From contig CM067070.1 of NCBI GenBank assembly GCA_033980235.1, forward strand, positions 6,415,544 through 6,479,543: 64,000 nucleotides of DNA. The letters are read 5' to 3'. The position numbers were made by a program, and so were the translations under genes. The notes under the pieces were generated by a model. That model worked only from the letters and a program-made list of their open reading frames with translations. It made no database searches and had not been told where the DNA came from. The stretch's first letter is position 1; the number at the start of each line of letters is the position of its first letter. The DNA comes from Diadema setosum (lineage: Eukaryota; Echinodermata; Echinoidea; Diadematoida; Diadematidae). Below are positions 11,091 to 22,662 of the stretch, in pieces.

Positions 11091-11699
11091 CTTCTCCATG
11101 TACCAATAACTGCGAGTGTTTTATTCTCTTATTTCTATCTATTATTTATCTATTCTACATGAAATGAATGAAATAATTTAATCACTATGTTTTTAGGTGG
11201 AGTAATAGACGGCATGCACAGTAATTCACTGTCATGTGATAAATTGCACATTATTTTGTGGCACATTACACTTATTTTCAACATGTATGTAGTGCAGATA
11301 CCAAACAGCCAAAAAGAACTGTTTTTACTTCCTAAGTGATAACTGACAGTTTCAAATGCAACTTACCTTATGGTAGACATTAAATGCGTTGGTTAAAAAA
11401 GAAAGAGGCTAGCACTAAATGTTCATCTCGTGTGCTGGGGGTGACGATGATAGACCATGTGGTAAAAAATATCGCCTTCTAGTAAGCTGTCTGTTTAGCA
11501 ACAAAGCTAATGGTGAAATGTTTCTCTCATTGCAAGGACACACCCCTTGATTTTAACATTCGAATCTTTCAATTTGTATACTTTACATATAAGAACTATT
11601 TTAATAAAAATGTTTTTTTAATATTTTTCGGAAGAAAAATCACATGTTAATCATCATTATACTGATATGTATTTACATAATAGTATTGTGAGATAAAAT

Positions 11700-12790
11700 T
11701 GTTATTGCCGGCCATTTTACACGCCATTTTGCATGCTAGGAAAAGTTCGAGCGGTTTTATCGGTACTTGCGTGCTTACAAATCTCTTAATATGTATTATA
11801 ATGTGTTCTCCATGCTTCACAAGATATATTTAGACATTTAAATTTTGTATTTGGGTTACCTGGTTGAAAGGTAATAAAGATACACAGGAAATGGCTGCCA
11901 TTATGGACGCCGTCTTGGATTACGGAACTTGTGTGAATCAACATCTCATAATATATTTTATTGAGTTCTTCATGTTTCGAAACATGATATATTTAGACAC
12001 TTAAATTTTATATTGGGTTGCCTGGTTGAAAGGTAATAAAGATATTCAGGAAATGGCGGCCATTTTGGACGCCATCTTGGATTACGGTACTTGTGTGCAT
12101 CAACATCTCTTAATATGTATTTTATTGAGTTCTTCATGCTTCAAAACATATATTTAGACATTTAAATTTTGTATTTGGGTTCCCTGGTTGAAAAGTTATA
12201 CGAATTTCAAGAAATGGCAGCCATTTTGGACGCCATCTTGGATTGCGGAAAGCGCTCAAGGAGGATTTATGAGGACTTTTAGTCCGTTATTCTAGACATT
12301 TTTCTAGACATATTGCTTCAAAACATATATTTAGACATTCAAAGTTTGTATTTGGGTTACCTGGTTGAAAGGTATTAAAGATATTAAGGAAATGACTGCC
12401 ATTTTGGACGCCGTCTTGGATTACGGAACTTGTGTGAATCAACATCTCATGATGTATTTTATTGAGTTCTTCATGTTTCGAAACATGATATATTTAGACA
12501 CTTAAATTTTATATTGGGTTGCCTGGTTGAAAGGTAATAAAGATAAAGGACGCCATCTTGGATTACGGTACTTGTGTGCATCAACATCTCTTCATATGTA
12601 TTTTATTGAGTTCTTCATGTTTCAAAACATGATATATTTCGACACTTAAATTTTGTATTGGGTTGCCTGGTTGAAAGGTAATAAAGATATTCATAAAAAA
12701 TGGCGGCCACTTTGGACGCCATCTTGGATTGCGGAAAACGCTCAAGGAGGATTTATGAGGACTTTTAGTACGTTATTCTAGACATATTCC
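11700..12790 (+). repeat. Tandem satellite, about 162-bp unit, six copies, rich in GCCATNTT sites
   Basis: The marker GGTTGAAAGGTAATAAAGAT (with variants) recurs at about 11861, 12023, 12185, 12362, 12522 and 12668, giving mostly 160-177 bp spacing. The last interval is shorter because one unit lacks about 20 bp. Each unit carries ATGGCxGCCATTTTGG and GACGCCATCTTGGAT, plus a TTTATTGAGTTCTTCATG segment. No coding frame runs through it. Two units end with a GCTCAAGGAGGATTTATGAGG block (12250 and 12730), hinting at a higher-order dimer or trimer. Confidence 0.85.
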
Positions 12791-13709
12791 TGGACCTATC
12801 CTGAAAAAATCAGCTTGTTACCAGAAATTTCCAGGTTTAAGCCTATTTTGACCTAATGCTCTTGGACTAGATTGCAGGGGTCGCGGTCGCGAGGGATGGA
12901 CAGCAGCAGAGGTGGGGGCAAGCAGGTGTAAAACAAGCCCCTTGACTAAAATGGACCCATCCCATTGTATAGCCATCATGAATCACCTGCATTGTACTAA
13001 CATTGGTAAATATTCCATAATTTCACAATTCATCACAAAAGAAAAGGTGTGAGCAAAGTATTAATCTCCAAACACAAAAATATGTCAATTTTACAGTGGG
13101 AAGCACAAAATTAAAAAGTACCTGATGTTATTTTAAGCATTTTAAGTGAAAATAGGTGCCTACTTATGAGGTCAAATCTCTTTCAGTGGGCGTAACTAGC
13201 TAGGCGCTTCCAACAGTCATGTGGGGTGAGACAGACTTTTCTCCTGATGGAAGTAGCAATGCTCCTGACAACGACTCACTCTTCCATTCAAAAAGCTGAA
13301 CAATTATGTATTACTATATTCATTCTATTTCATAATAACCATGAATTGTGAGCTCAGCATGAAACATTTCCCAATTCGATATACCGCAGTATAGGGAATG
13401 TGTAATAGGTGATATGCTGTTTATAGTCGTAAGAACATTGTTTACTATGTTTCCAGTTTCTCAAATTTGTTAGATGTGTAGCTCTATATTATGCTTTCAC
13501 TGTCTCTGCTGCTGTGTAAATATGGAGCCCCGAAACTTTCACTTCAAAAAGTTTGTTAGGTGCTTCTAGAAGTGAAAGTAACGAATTTCATCATACTTCT
13601 CCGGGATATGGTTGTTGCAGTTTGATAAAACCTCATGGCGATGGTTTGTAGATATGGATATAGTTATTCATAACTTCCAATTGATGTAGTGATATCATCC
13701 GTTTAATAT
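12791..13709. other. No gene recognised
   Basis: Non-repetitive by eye, with no open frame of note. Immediately precedes the TIR element at 13710. Confidence 0.4.
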
Positions 13710-14989
13710 AGTTTTTCCCGGCCAATTTCGCACTTTTTCAGTCCAATTCCTAATTGCTGCATTCAATTTAACACAATTTAGCCTAGATGGCATATTCGGT
13801 ATTTCAATTGTGTAATCTTTTCATTCAAATTCATTTTGGAGCATTCAAATTACCTTTAACATCATTCAAATCAGCACTTTTTCAGTTCAAATTCGTACGA
13901 CAAGCACCATTTCGAAAATCGTTCATTCAATTTAGCATGATATAGTCACGTGATCACGTATACGCTGCGCTCGTTCATTCGAATTCATTCTTGGGCATCC
14001 AATTTCGCATTTACTGCAGTCAATTTAGCAGACACGTTTATGCTTTCATTCCTTTTTTTTTCATTTTCAGTCATCATAGGTATTGTTTGCAAGCATCATA
14101 ACATTTCTATTTTCGTATTCATTCTTTATTCTGATGTTATCTTTGCAACAGTAACTTCAAAATACAATGTATGTGTATGTGTCTAAAATGTTCGATAGCA
14201 TTATTTCATTCACAGATACATTAATCTTAAGTTTGTTTTGACATTAATTGGGAGAAGGAGGTTTCAATTTACATCGTGCATTATTTCTTTCATCTACAGG
14301 TTTCATTATTTTCATTTGGTGGGTGCTATATTGCGTTAATCATCATTAGGAATAAAGTTCTTGGATCAGCTCTAGCCATCAATTTGTCAAGGTTATTACC
14401 CTCAAATGCTTCTATGATTCTTTTCCTGTCTTCTTGAGAGATACGCCTGTATCTAACTCGTGCTGCCATGACTGGACATAAGAAAATAAAGTGAATCTAT
14501 GGTACTGGTGCATGTGTAGTTCTGATAACATGTATGAAAGAAGAGGGGCGTTACAGAACAACAAACTTGAGTTATTTATGGTCAAAGATACCTTTACTAT
14601 ATACTTAACAGTGTGTGGATGAAACAAAAATTCACAATTGAATACGTATAAATTACGGTTCTCACCTTTTCAAATAGAAATAACATTACGCCAATTTGAA
14701 TGAACATGTTTGGAATTTGACTGCCTATACGCGAAATTGAATGACTGAAATACCATTTTCCGCCAGTGCTGGCGAATTTGAATGACTGAAGAGCAGGTGT
14801 CAATTTGAATGCCCGTTTTACGAATTCGAAAGACACATGTGCGAATTTCATTGATCGAAACGCTAAATTGAATGAACAAGTTGCAATTTTGAATGACAGA
14901 ATGTGCAGTAGTGACGAGGATTTTCGCTAAATTGAATGAACCTTTTATCAAATGCACTGACAAAAGTGCGAAATTGGCCGGGAAAACCT
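13710..14989. mobile_element. 1.28 kb non-autonomous TIR element with inverted arrays of CATTCAA motifs
   Basis: The left end TTTTCCCGGCCAATTTCGCA (from 13710) is matched inverted at the right end (14956-14989), giving about 30-bp terminal repeats. Both ends are flanked by ATAT, which could be a target duplication or just local AT sequence. The left 330 bp is crowded with CATTCAATTT/CATTCAAATT motifs on the plus strand, and the right 300 bp with their reverse complement (AATTTGAATG). Such inverted subterminal arrays are typical of transposase-binding sites or foldback elements. No transposase ORF is present, so it would need a partner. Superfamily not assigned. Confidence 0.75.
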
Positions 14990-15309
14990 ATATATACTTC
15001 TGTTTCAGAAACTGATTTTTTTTTTCCTTTTGAACAACATGGTACAGCTCACAAATCACATTCTTTTCTTTAATCAAATCTTAGAAATATTCAACAATAA
15101 ATCGAACATATGCTTTTGAATTCTATTAATGAAAAAACCAGTGCCAGTGTTATGAAATAAAACAAATTTGGATATTGATGAAAATGTCATTTTCTTTCAA
15201 TCATTTGCATACTTGTTTACCTTTGGGATGATTATCAGCATTCTCATATTGTTGTATTGTACCAGAAGAGTGTTTCGATCACATGTAAATGTGTTACACA
15301 ATTGTTTAT

Positions 15310-15720
15310 TGTGTCCAGGCGATGATTTAGGGGGGGGGGGGGGCGAGCGGGCCTTGCCCCCCCCCCCCACCCAAATTTGATTTTATTTTTCAGACCATTT
15401 TTGACCATTTTCAGTGCCTCGACCCCCCCCCCCACACCTTTTTGGTTTGTTTGTTTTTGTTTAGTTTTGCATTTGTTTTTGCATGTCGCATTTTCCTTTT
15501 TTTTCTTCATAATATGACACGTGGTGAGGGGGGGGGGGGGGGGGAGATGGTGAGCACCCAGAGGTCACCGAAAAGTCACCTTTTTTGTTTTAGTCGAGAT
15601 GGCTGAATATGTCATACTGCATATTAGCTGTGTGAGCTTCTGTGGTGTGTATGTGTGTTGTGTGTGAAGGTGTGGGTGTGTGTGTGTGGGGGGGGGGGGG
15701 AGGGGGGGTTGTGATTGCGT
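15310..15720. repeat. Poly-G/poly-C and GT-rich low-complexity segment
   Basis: G runs near 15330-15343, 15529-15544 and 15689-15706, C runs near 15358-15370 and 15423-15433, and a GT repeat near 15650-15690. The CCCCCACCC/GGGGGG pairs may be ends of a decayed MITE like that at 17988. Confidence 0.7.
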
Positions 15721-16336
15721 GTGTTTGTCTGTGTGTACCCATAATGTCTGTGTACGCCCTGTATTATAATGTGAGACTGCGCATTTATGTCTCTTTGTCA
15801 AAACCTCGGAATGTGTAGTGAAGTTTTCACAAAATGACATTTTTTTTTTTTTTTTTGGAAGCCCATATTGGCGTACTGAGAACTGATATTTCAGCACAAT
15901 TCATATCTATAGAAAGTTTGTGTGCTGTTCATTCCCATACGTGAATTTTGAAATATTTTCACTAAGTTCAAGTATAGAAATATGAACAAACAAACAATTG
16001 CCCGATTTCTTATGATTTGTGCTGGATACTCCATTGACAATGCGTATATACGCAACACTGAAAATGTCACTTCGTGGTGACTGCGCACAGGCGGGAAAAC
16101 GATTTCTTTAGTCACCACGAACTGATATTTCTGTATGGAAGCTAATTCTGACGAAATTCTGGATGATTGATCATAAAAAACACTCCAATAGAAAGCCTGA
16201 GTCATGTAGATTGACTACATACTACATATCAAATTCAGTGTAATCTTATTCCATTAACGCATTCAAACATAAAGTTTAAAAATATGAAATCTTTAAACGC
16301 GATTTACTCGAAATCAACTTTCGTGCGCTAGAGCGC
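15721..16336. other. No gene recognised; fragments of a CACCACGAACTG repeat
   Basis: Short pieces (TTCGTGGTGACTGCGCA near 16072; CACCACGAACTGATATTT near 16114) relate this stretch to the repeats at 8515 and 16337. No ORF evidence. Confidence 0.4.
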
Positions 16337-16369
16337 TAAAATGCCAGTTCGTGGTGACAGCGACGATAT
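16337..16369 (-). repeat. 33-bp repeat, inverse partner of 8515-8547
   Basis: AAATGCCAGTTCGTGGTGAC lies inside this segment; it is complementary to 8515-8547 with one mismatch and runs directly into a TA microsatellite. Confidence 0.7.
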
Positions 16370-16383
16370 ATACATATATATAT

Positions 16384-16611
16384 GAAGGGTTTGTTCGCAA
16401 AAACCGATAAGTCCATTTTTGAAGATTTTGAAGTAAGGTCTCTGTCATAAAGTACAAAATAATACCTTTTGAATGATATATTGGTCACTACATATAAAGG
16501 TACATTTTTGAAGTTACGGTCAAAAGAAGCTAAAATTTTCTTATTATTCTCTTTATTTTTCTTGACCTTTAATCGCAAATATCTCCATTTGGCAAATATG
16601 GACTTATCGGT

Positions 16612-16612
<1 letters not shown>
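16384..16612 (-). mobile_element. MITE with ACCGATAAGTCCAT inverted repeats, copy 1 (one end lost in TA repeat)
   Basis: Left end GGGTTTGTTCGCAAAAACCG, right end ATATGGACTTATCGGTT; the last bases of the right end are replaced by a TA microsatellite. The body is the reverse complement of the better-preserved copy at 62125-62372 (for example TTGACCTTTAATCGCAAATA here against its complement there). Flanks are TA-rich, suggesting insertion into TA repeats. ORFs across it are fortuitous. Confidence 0.85.
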
Positions 16613-16651
<39 letters not shown>

Positions 16652-16659
16652 TATATACT
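16613..16659. repeat. (TA)n microsatellite
   Basis: TA dinucleotides directly between the end of the MITE copy and the start of a GGAGACA-family segment. Confidence 0.95.
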
Positions 16660-16885
16660 CCTAGATGGCACCTTTCGGAGACAGTGTATAAATTGTGCTA
16701 CAATGGAGACAATTTGGTATTCCTTTAGTAACATTTATATTTTTCATTGAATTAATACTTTATTCATGCAAAATACTGAAAAAATATACAAATTTTGTTA
16801 TCAAAGCCCTTTTCGGATTTTAGCGAATTGGTTCAAAATATAGGATTTCCTAGTGTTATTTCTGTCTCCTTAACGTATTTTAACT
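16660..16885 (+). mobile_element. GGAGACA-family dispersed repeat, 5' portion
   Basis: CTAGATGGCACCTTTCGGAGACA near 16663 matches, as reverse complement, the segment at 48590-48645 and the copies near 33.1, 33.6 and 34.2 kb. All share CCTAGATG...C and GGAGACAAT. It borders a TA microsatellite, as the 48.6 kb copy does. Confidence 0.6.
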
Positions 16886-17502
16886 CCGATTGATACCTTA
16901 AGGAGACACGGGAAAGAAGCCATATCTTAGGGAGACACGTAAAAGAATTCACACCTTAAGGAGACACGTGAAGAGATTTACATCTTAGGGAGACACGTAA
17001 AAGAATTCACACCTTAAGGAGACACGTGAAGAGATTTACATCTTAGGGAGACACGTAAAAGAATTCACACCTTAAGGAGACACGTGAAGAGATTTACATC
17101 TTAGGGAGACACGTAAAAGAATTCACACCTTAAGGAGACACGTGAAGAGATTTACATCTTAGGGAGACACGTAAAAGAATTCACACCTTAAGGAGACACG
17201 TGAAGATATTTACATCTTAGGGAGACACGAGAAAAAACTTCACACCTTAAGGAGACACGTGAAAGGATTCACATCATAAGGAGACACGTGAAAGGATTCA
17301 CACCATAAGGAGACACGTGAAAGGATTCACATCATAAGGAGACACGTGAAAGGATTCACACCTTAAGGAGACACATAAAAGATTCACATCATAAGGAGAC
17401 ACGTGAAAGGATTCACACCATTAAGGAGACACGTAAAAGAATTCATATCTTACGGAGACACGTGGAAATAGTTCACATCTTAGGGAGACATTGTCTCCTT
17501 AA
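16886..17502 (+). repeat. 29-bp satellite with 58-bp dimer periodicity (about 20 monomers)
   Basis: Units start GGAGACACGT and alternate between a 'GAAGAGATTTACATCTTAG' type and an 'AAAAGAATTCACACCTTA' type over about five dimers. They then become uniform 29-bp 'GAAAGGATTCACACCAT' monomers. GAATTC occurs once per dimer. The array closes with a GGGAGACATTGTCTCC palindrome (17483-17498) and is preceded by TCTGTCTCCTTAA (16861). It appears to be an expansion of the GGAGACA motif of the dispersed family. It is not a CRISPR: there are no unique spacers. Confidence 0.93.
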
Positions 17503-17689
17503 TGATCCACTTTTAGCTTGTCTCTCTGACATGTTTGTAATTACTTCATACCTGGATAACAAGTAATCTTATTCTAGGAGAAAATATGGGTTTTTAAACT
17601 TTAGAGTTTTTATATCAGCTTGACCCTTTACAAGGAAAAATAACAGGAAAAATAAGGAAATAATTTTGTGTCCCCTTGAGGATGGTGAG

Positions 17690-17947
17690 GATTCATCTTT
17701 CCATGTTTGGCGAGATATTTAGAAACATCTCTATCACATGCTAAAGAGGATAACTACGGGGAATTGAAAATGTTGATGAAATTCGGTTTTGAAAGGACTG
17801 AGATATCCAAAAGCAAGGTAAAACACAGAAATCATAACAAAAGTTGTGGCCTTTCGCATTTTATTAGGATCGGTTTTTTTTTCTTTTTGCATATCTCATC
17901 CATTTCAAGGCAAATTTTCATAAAAAATAATGATCTGTGAATTCCTC
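17690..17947. mobile_element. Remnant of the palindromic TTAA MITE family (see 33189)
   Basis: Contains the recognisable core of the family: 'GATGAAATTCGGTTTTGAAAGG', 'CTGAGATATCCAAAA' and the mirrored 'ATATCTCATCC...AAATTTTCATAAA', flanking a degenerate centre. Ends are not preserved. Confidence 0.6.
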
Positions 17948-17987
17948 TAAGAATTACACATACTTTGTATATATCATAAGAGGTTTG

Positions 17988-18177
17988 CAGTGACGGATCC
18001 AGAGAGGGGCGAAACCGGCGCACGCCATCTCCCCCCCCCCCCCCCCCCCCCCCCATTACTTTTCGGTAAAAACAAAAGAAACAGAAAGAAAACAAAAATA
18101 AAATGAAACCCGGAAGGGGCACAAGAAACATTAGTTGCGCCCCCGCCCCTTTACAGAATTCCTGGATCCGCCCCGGC
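17988..18177. mobile_element. Short MITE, TGACGGATCCAG...CTGGATCCGC ends, poly-C core
   Basis: GTGACGGATCCAG near 17990 pairs with CTGGATCCGCC near 18162-18174. A run of about 22 C follows the left end and a GCGCCCCCGCCCC segment precedes the right end. Confidence 0.7.
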
Positions 18178-18184
18178 AAACTCA

Positions 18185-18185
<1 letters not shown>

Positions 18186-18246
<61 letters not shown>
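18186..18246. repeat. (CT)n-(CA)n compound microsatellite
   Basis: TCTC repeats to about 18223, then CA repeats. Confidence 0.95.
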
Positions 18247-19817
18247 ATTGGAAACCTGCAGCCTCATCTAATTCACCTATGCTTTACTCATGATTCTCCG
18301 CTTTTCTTTCTTTTTTTTTTTAATGAAACGATGTCATTTTCAAAAGGTGGCAAACAATAGCAGACCACCATTTTGGATATTACCGTTTATTGAGCTGTGA
18401 AACAATACCAGCCGAATTCATATGCATTTGTACACTGCTCAGCGAGGGCAGCAAACTCATTTTTTTTGGATTCCTGGTGCATGGCACTCTTGAATTGCGG
18501 ACATGCAATTATATTCGGAAATGACTACGTTTAGATGATCTTATTCTTAGTGTCTTTTTCTTCTGCAAGAAATGCACTTTGTCTGTTGATAAAGCTGAAC
18601 TGTTTTGCAAGTGTGTGTGTGTGTGTGTGAACCAACATGCCATGTGGGATGACAAAAGAGAATGACAAAACAGGAATGACAAGATTTTGTGAATAATGCA
18701 AGTTCTTATTTGAAATGATCTTTTCAACAGTTAACAACCTTGAAAATGATATAATTGTAAAACTTCAACGGCAATGGTAACGCAAATCTCTTTTCGTAAT
18801 GATTTTCCACATCAGCATATGCGGGGAGGGAGACAGCCGGCCCCTCAATATCTTAACAAAGTAAAATATGTGGTCAGCACTATCCAGCCAATGTGGACAA
18901 GATTCAGGTTTAATGATATCCCTACCTCTACAAACATGTAATTACTGAAATGCACAGTTCTGATTTTCTTGGCTAGCTGAGAAGAAACGTAATCTCCCCC
19001 GTCAAATCAGATACAAATCTTTGACCATACAACGGAAGATATATAGCGCCATTTGCTTTGGCGACTTGTCAAGATATCTGATCACACTCTCTTTATTATT
19101 AACTTCAATTACCTTCAAAATCAACGATGTTATGAAAGCTGTTCATTTGACAACATATGAACACCAAACAGCCAAAGATCGAACAAAACATAGCGGACTC
19201 AGTGGAAAAGAACATTTGGAAGTTAGGTATAGATTGAAATATTTTGTATTATCAATTAGTTGAATAAAAGACATCTGATAATCATTTACCTTCATCATCA
19301 ACCTCTGAGTAATGTCAAAGGGTCTCAGAAAACACAGCATGATAAAGACTCAGTGTTATTTGACACATGTAGTGTCAAATAATTTTTCTCAGTCACAAAA
19401 TTACAGTTTTACCTTTTCCCCTTCAGGCGCATCTATGACACTGAAATGTATGATAAACTGGCTAGCCACGAATACCACCTGTATTCAATTCCAAAAATGA
19501 AATATTGTTCACATGACAGCAGTCTTTGTTCACTGGATTGTTCATTCTACAGAACTTGACATCAAGATCATCACTGCTGGCAAGGAACTTTCATTCTACC
19601 CTAATGTTATTTGTATGAAGAATTATCATTCAACTCAATGAAGGTTTACTAAAATCATGTATTGCAGCTAGTGACTGAATTGCACATGTTTGCAAAGGAT
19701 AGAAAGGTACAAAATGATGAAATTATAATTTCTTATCACACAATTCTAAATTCATTCAAAATAAAGAAATGAAAATCTGGCATTATTCAAGTTATGGAAA
19801 TGTGAAAAAAACTAGAA
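18247..19817. other. No gene recognised
   Basis: Contains a short GT repeat (about 18610-18630). Several short frames lack domains and splice support. Confidence 0.45.
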
Positions 19818-20700
19818 ATGTTGCTAAGGCGACTGGTATGCCTCCGCCATAATGCATGGTTCTCCTAATAGGTCGATAGTACATATTGTGGACAATGTGT
19901 GATTACATTTTCACAAAATTGGCAAAATATCAAAATGACAAGTTTGTCACAAATGTGTTGAATGTTCACCTTCCTTGACCTAGGTTTAATTGGATGAATA
20001 GGAGAGCATGTATTTGGGGATTTAAGGACTTTAACTTGACTTTGACCCATTCATAAGCTTATGCATTGCGTAATTTTCAAGGTATGGAGAAAAAGTGCAA
20101 TATCTGTATTGAAAAGTACATTATTACCATTTTCATCTGGTTACACATGCACACACCAAGTGTAAAAAAAAAAAATCCTGCTGGCATTGCATAAATATGA
20201 GGGAAATAGTAAAATGTTGAAGTGTTGCCCTTGACCTTTGACCCATGAACCCTAGATTCTCTAGATAATCACTGCCAGTCAGTACATGTACATACACTAT
20301 GTTCCATGAAGATACCTTGAACACTTTCCAAGGTACGAAGAAAAAAGTGAAGTTTTAATATTTTAACTTGACCTTTTGACCTTCCACCTCATGACCCCAA
20401 ACTTTCACCAGAGAATCTTAATTGGCTAATACATGTATACATTAAGTTTCAAGAGAATATCTTCAGGCATTGCGTAGATATGGTGGAAAGAGTAAAATTT
20501 CACGTATTTGACCTTGACCTTCTGACCTTGAGCATGTGCACCCAAAAGTTGAAAGGGACAACTTCACCCCTTAACACACATACATGCCAAGTTTCATTAG
20601 GATACCTCAAAAGGTTTTTTAGTTATGCTGTCCACAAAATTCATTATGGACGGACGGAAGGATGGATGGCACCACTTCGTGGCCGAGGCATAAAAAAGAA
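19818..20700. mobile_element. TGACC-rich dispersed repeat with ATGCCTCCGCC/CCGAGGCAT ends
   Basis: Begins with a GGTATGCCTCCGCCAT segment (about 19837) and ends with GACGGACGG and GCCGAGGCATAAAA (about 20649-20698). Between them are 3-4 diverged tandem units of about 145 bp (marked by TGACCTTxTGACC near 20034, 20228, 20368 and 20508). Each unit reads roughly 'fragment GATATGG(T/A)GAAAxAGT - TGACC block - CAxGTTTCAxxxxGATA'. This style is common in marine-invertebrate repeats; no ORF. Confidence 0.65.
20232..20244 (-). promoter_or_regulatory. Perfect DR1 nuclear-receptor half-site pair inside the repeat
   Basis: On the minus strand the segment reads GGGTCAAAGGTCA, two AGGTCA-type half-sites spaced by one base, the classic DR1 recognised by RXR/HNF4/PPAR-type receptors. 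It lies in repetitive DNA, so a function is only a possibility. Confidence 0.35.
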
Positions 20701-21813
20701 TTGAGAAGAATAGTTACTGTATGACGGGAAATTTATTTCATTACTTGCTACTTTTTTCAACTTTGGAGATCATTACAAATCACTACTACCCATGCATGTT
20801 CATATTTTCATCGTTAAAACTAGTAGAATGATTTGCTCATTGAGAAAAACACAATAATAACAATTTACTGAAAGGTTGAAGGTTCATAACTGAATGGCGA
20901 CCTCACTGGTCAAACGGTCCAGATTTTACAATTTTGATATATAATTATACATGTCATACAACATAGAAGGGCTCTACAATGTGATATGAATGTGAATAAA
21001 TGCCAAGGGCATTGTAACAAGACAACATGACACAGTAAGGACATTGTACTTCTTTTTAGGACTTTCATCTATCCATTCATACATTATATACTGTATTTTC
21101 AGAAGCAAGACCTGAAAGTATTTGCAGGGCAATATCTGAAGTTGAGCAAGAGGCAGACTGAGATAGTTGGCAGGTGCAACACAGCCATTCATGATGTATA
21201 TTGGTTAGTGAAATACCAGTCAGCTATTGGATAAACATGATCACGTGATGGAGGAACACTTTGTACTGTTGCCTGCTGGGAGAATATTTTCACAAACTTA
21301 GAGCAAAGAGAAAGCTACATTAAATGACAAAACAATATTTTTAGATTTACATTGCAGTTTGAACATTCTTGGACATGTAAATATGTTGGAGAAATTTCTA
21401 TATTGATGGTTGCAAGTTCAATATGTTTCCAACTTTGCAATGCTTTGAAATGTCCACATTCGATTCTTCAGACCCAACAAAATTTTTCAAGACAAGCTGA
21501 AGGTATGTGCAGGTATGTGCAACCCATACAATATGACAGCTGATGACTTCTTTTGCTTGGAACAAACAAAATGTTCAAACTTCAGGATTTTAAATGCTAT
21601 TTCGAGGAGGCAATAAATGCTTCAACAGCATTTCAAACCTCTCGGTGGAACATTTTGGTATGTTCCCTTCTCCAGCAGTCATCATCTGTATAATATATTA
21701 CAAATGTAGTCTGTCACAGGGATGAAATAATCGAGTATAACTAATATATAAAAACCACTTGGAGAATTTCACAGAAATAATGGCAAAAGCTTGATAGTGG
21801 CTATACGTACATG
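20701..21813. other. No gene recognised
   Basis: AT-rich unique-looking DNA up to the TTAA MITE; no supported exon. Confidence 0.45.
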
Positions 21814-22385
21814 TTAAGGGACAAGTTCACCTTCATAGACATGTGGGTTGAGTGAATGCAGCAATATTAGTCGAAAACATCAGTGAGAGTTTGAGGAAAA
21901 TCGGACAATCCGTTCAAAAGTTATGAATTTTTGAAGTTTCTGCTCACTAAAGGCTGGATGAGAAGGCTACTATAGCATGTGATATCACATGTGTACAATG
22001 ACATAAAGAAAGAATAAAGAAAATGCAACATATTTTCACTTTTCTTACATAACAAAAGAACACTTGACTGAACTCTCTTTCAGAAGGCAGGGAAAATAAT
22101 ATTACCCTTAACATATGTCAGTAATAAGTCGAAGAAATGTACACTTTATTCAAAAAGTGTTATTCAAAAGTTTTGTGAAATTCTCTTTTTATCTTTTTTA
22201 TATCGTACGCATAAGACATCACACACTGTAGTAGGTCTCATCCAGTATTGACTGCGCAGATACTTAAAAAATTCATAACTTTTCAACGGATTGTCCAATT
22301 TTCCCCAAACTTTCACTGATGTGTTTTACTAATATTGTTGCATTCACTCAATCCACATGTATATGAAGGTGGACTTGTCCTTTAA
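21814..22385. mobile_element. TTAA MITE (572 bp), intact copy
   Basis: Both ends carry TTAA (21814-21817 and 22382-22385). Beyond it are about 120-bp inverted repeats: TTAAGGGACAAGTTCACC at the left, its near-complement GGTGGACTTGTCCTTTAA at the right. These include TGGGTTGAGTGAATGCA and CGGACAATCCGTTCAAAAG blocks. TTAA duplication is typical of Kolobok or piggyBac derivatives. No ORF inside. The same family interrupts the recombinase-like ORF at 24.69-27.07 kb. Confidence 0.9.
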
Positions 22386-22662
22386 TCTCGACACTGTGAG
22401 ATCACGCAGCCTGACGAATTGATGGCTATCCAAGAAAAGGTGTTTGTCACTGACCATTGCTACAACTTCCTGCAATGTATGGACATGGAGTTTTTCAATA
22501 TCATGTTCTAGAGGTAGCTGTTGTGGCTTTCTCCAATTTGTAAAATTCGTAAGGATTGGCCAGACTGATTTGTGCTGTAGATCTCACTTCCTGGTCACAT
22601 AGGATTCTCATTGCAGGAAAGGTATCCTTGGGAAACAAGACAGAGACTAGGTGGTCTAAAAG
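22386..22662 (-). pseudogene. Tyrosine-recombinase-like (Crypton-type) fragment, unit II central segment
   Basis: Read on the minus strand it encodes an 'FPKDTFPAMRIL...SLANPY' block joined to a 'LPLEHDIEKLHVHTLQ...LRDLTVS' block, with a frame change between them. Both blocks belong to one protein family of marine invertebrates in which the second normally precedes 'LTLFNARRGGEP' (box I of the recombinase fold). Here the coding continuation is cut off by the TTAA MITE at 22385, and beyond it (below 21814) no continuation is found. It is nearly identical to 27075-27340, so it is one end of a segmental duplication. The joined order 'NPY-EFYxLEK' is abnormal and marks an old rearrangement. Confidence 0.65.

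Noticed and set aside
15168..15510. Gly/Pro-rich ORFs
   Set aside because: Caused by poly-G/poly-C tracts.
16886..17502. Regularly spaced repeats suggesting a CRISPR array
   Set aside because: All parts repeat, there are no unique spacers, and the DNA is clearly animal; it is a satellite.
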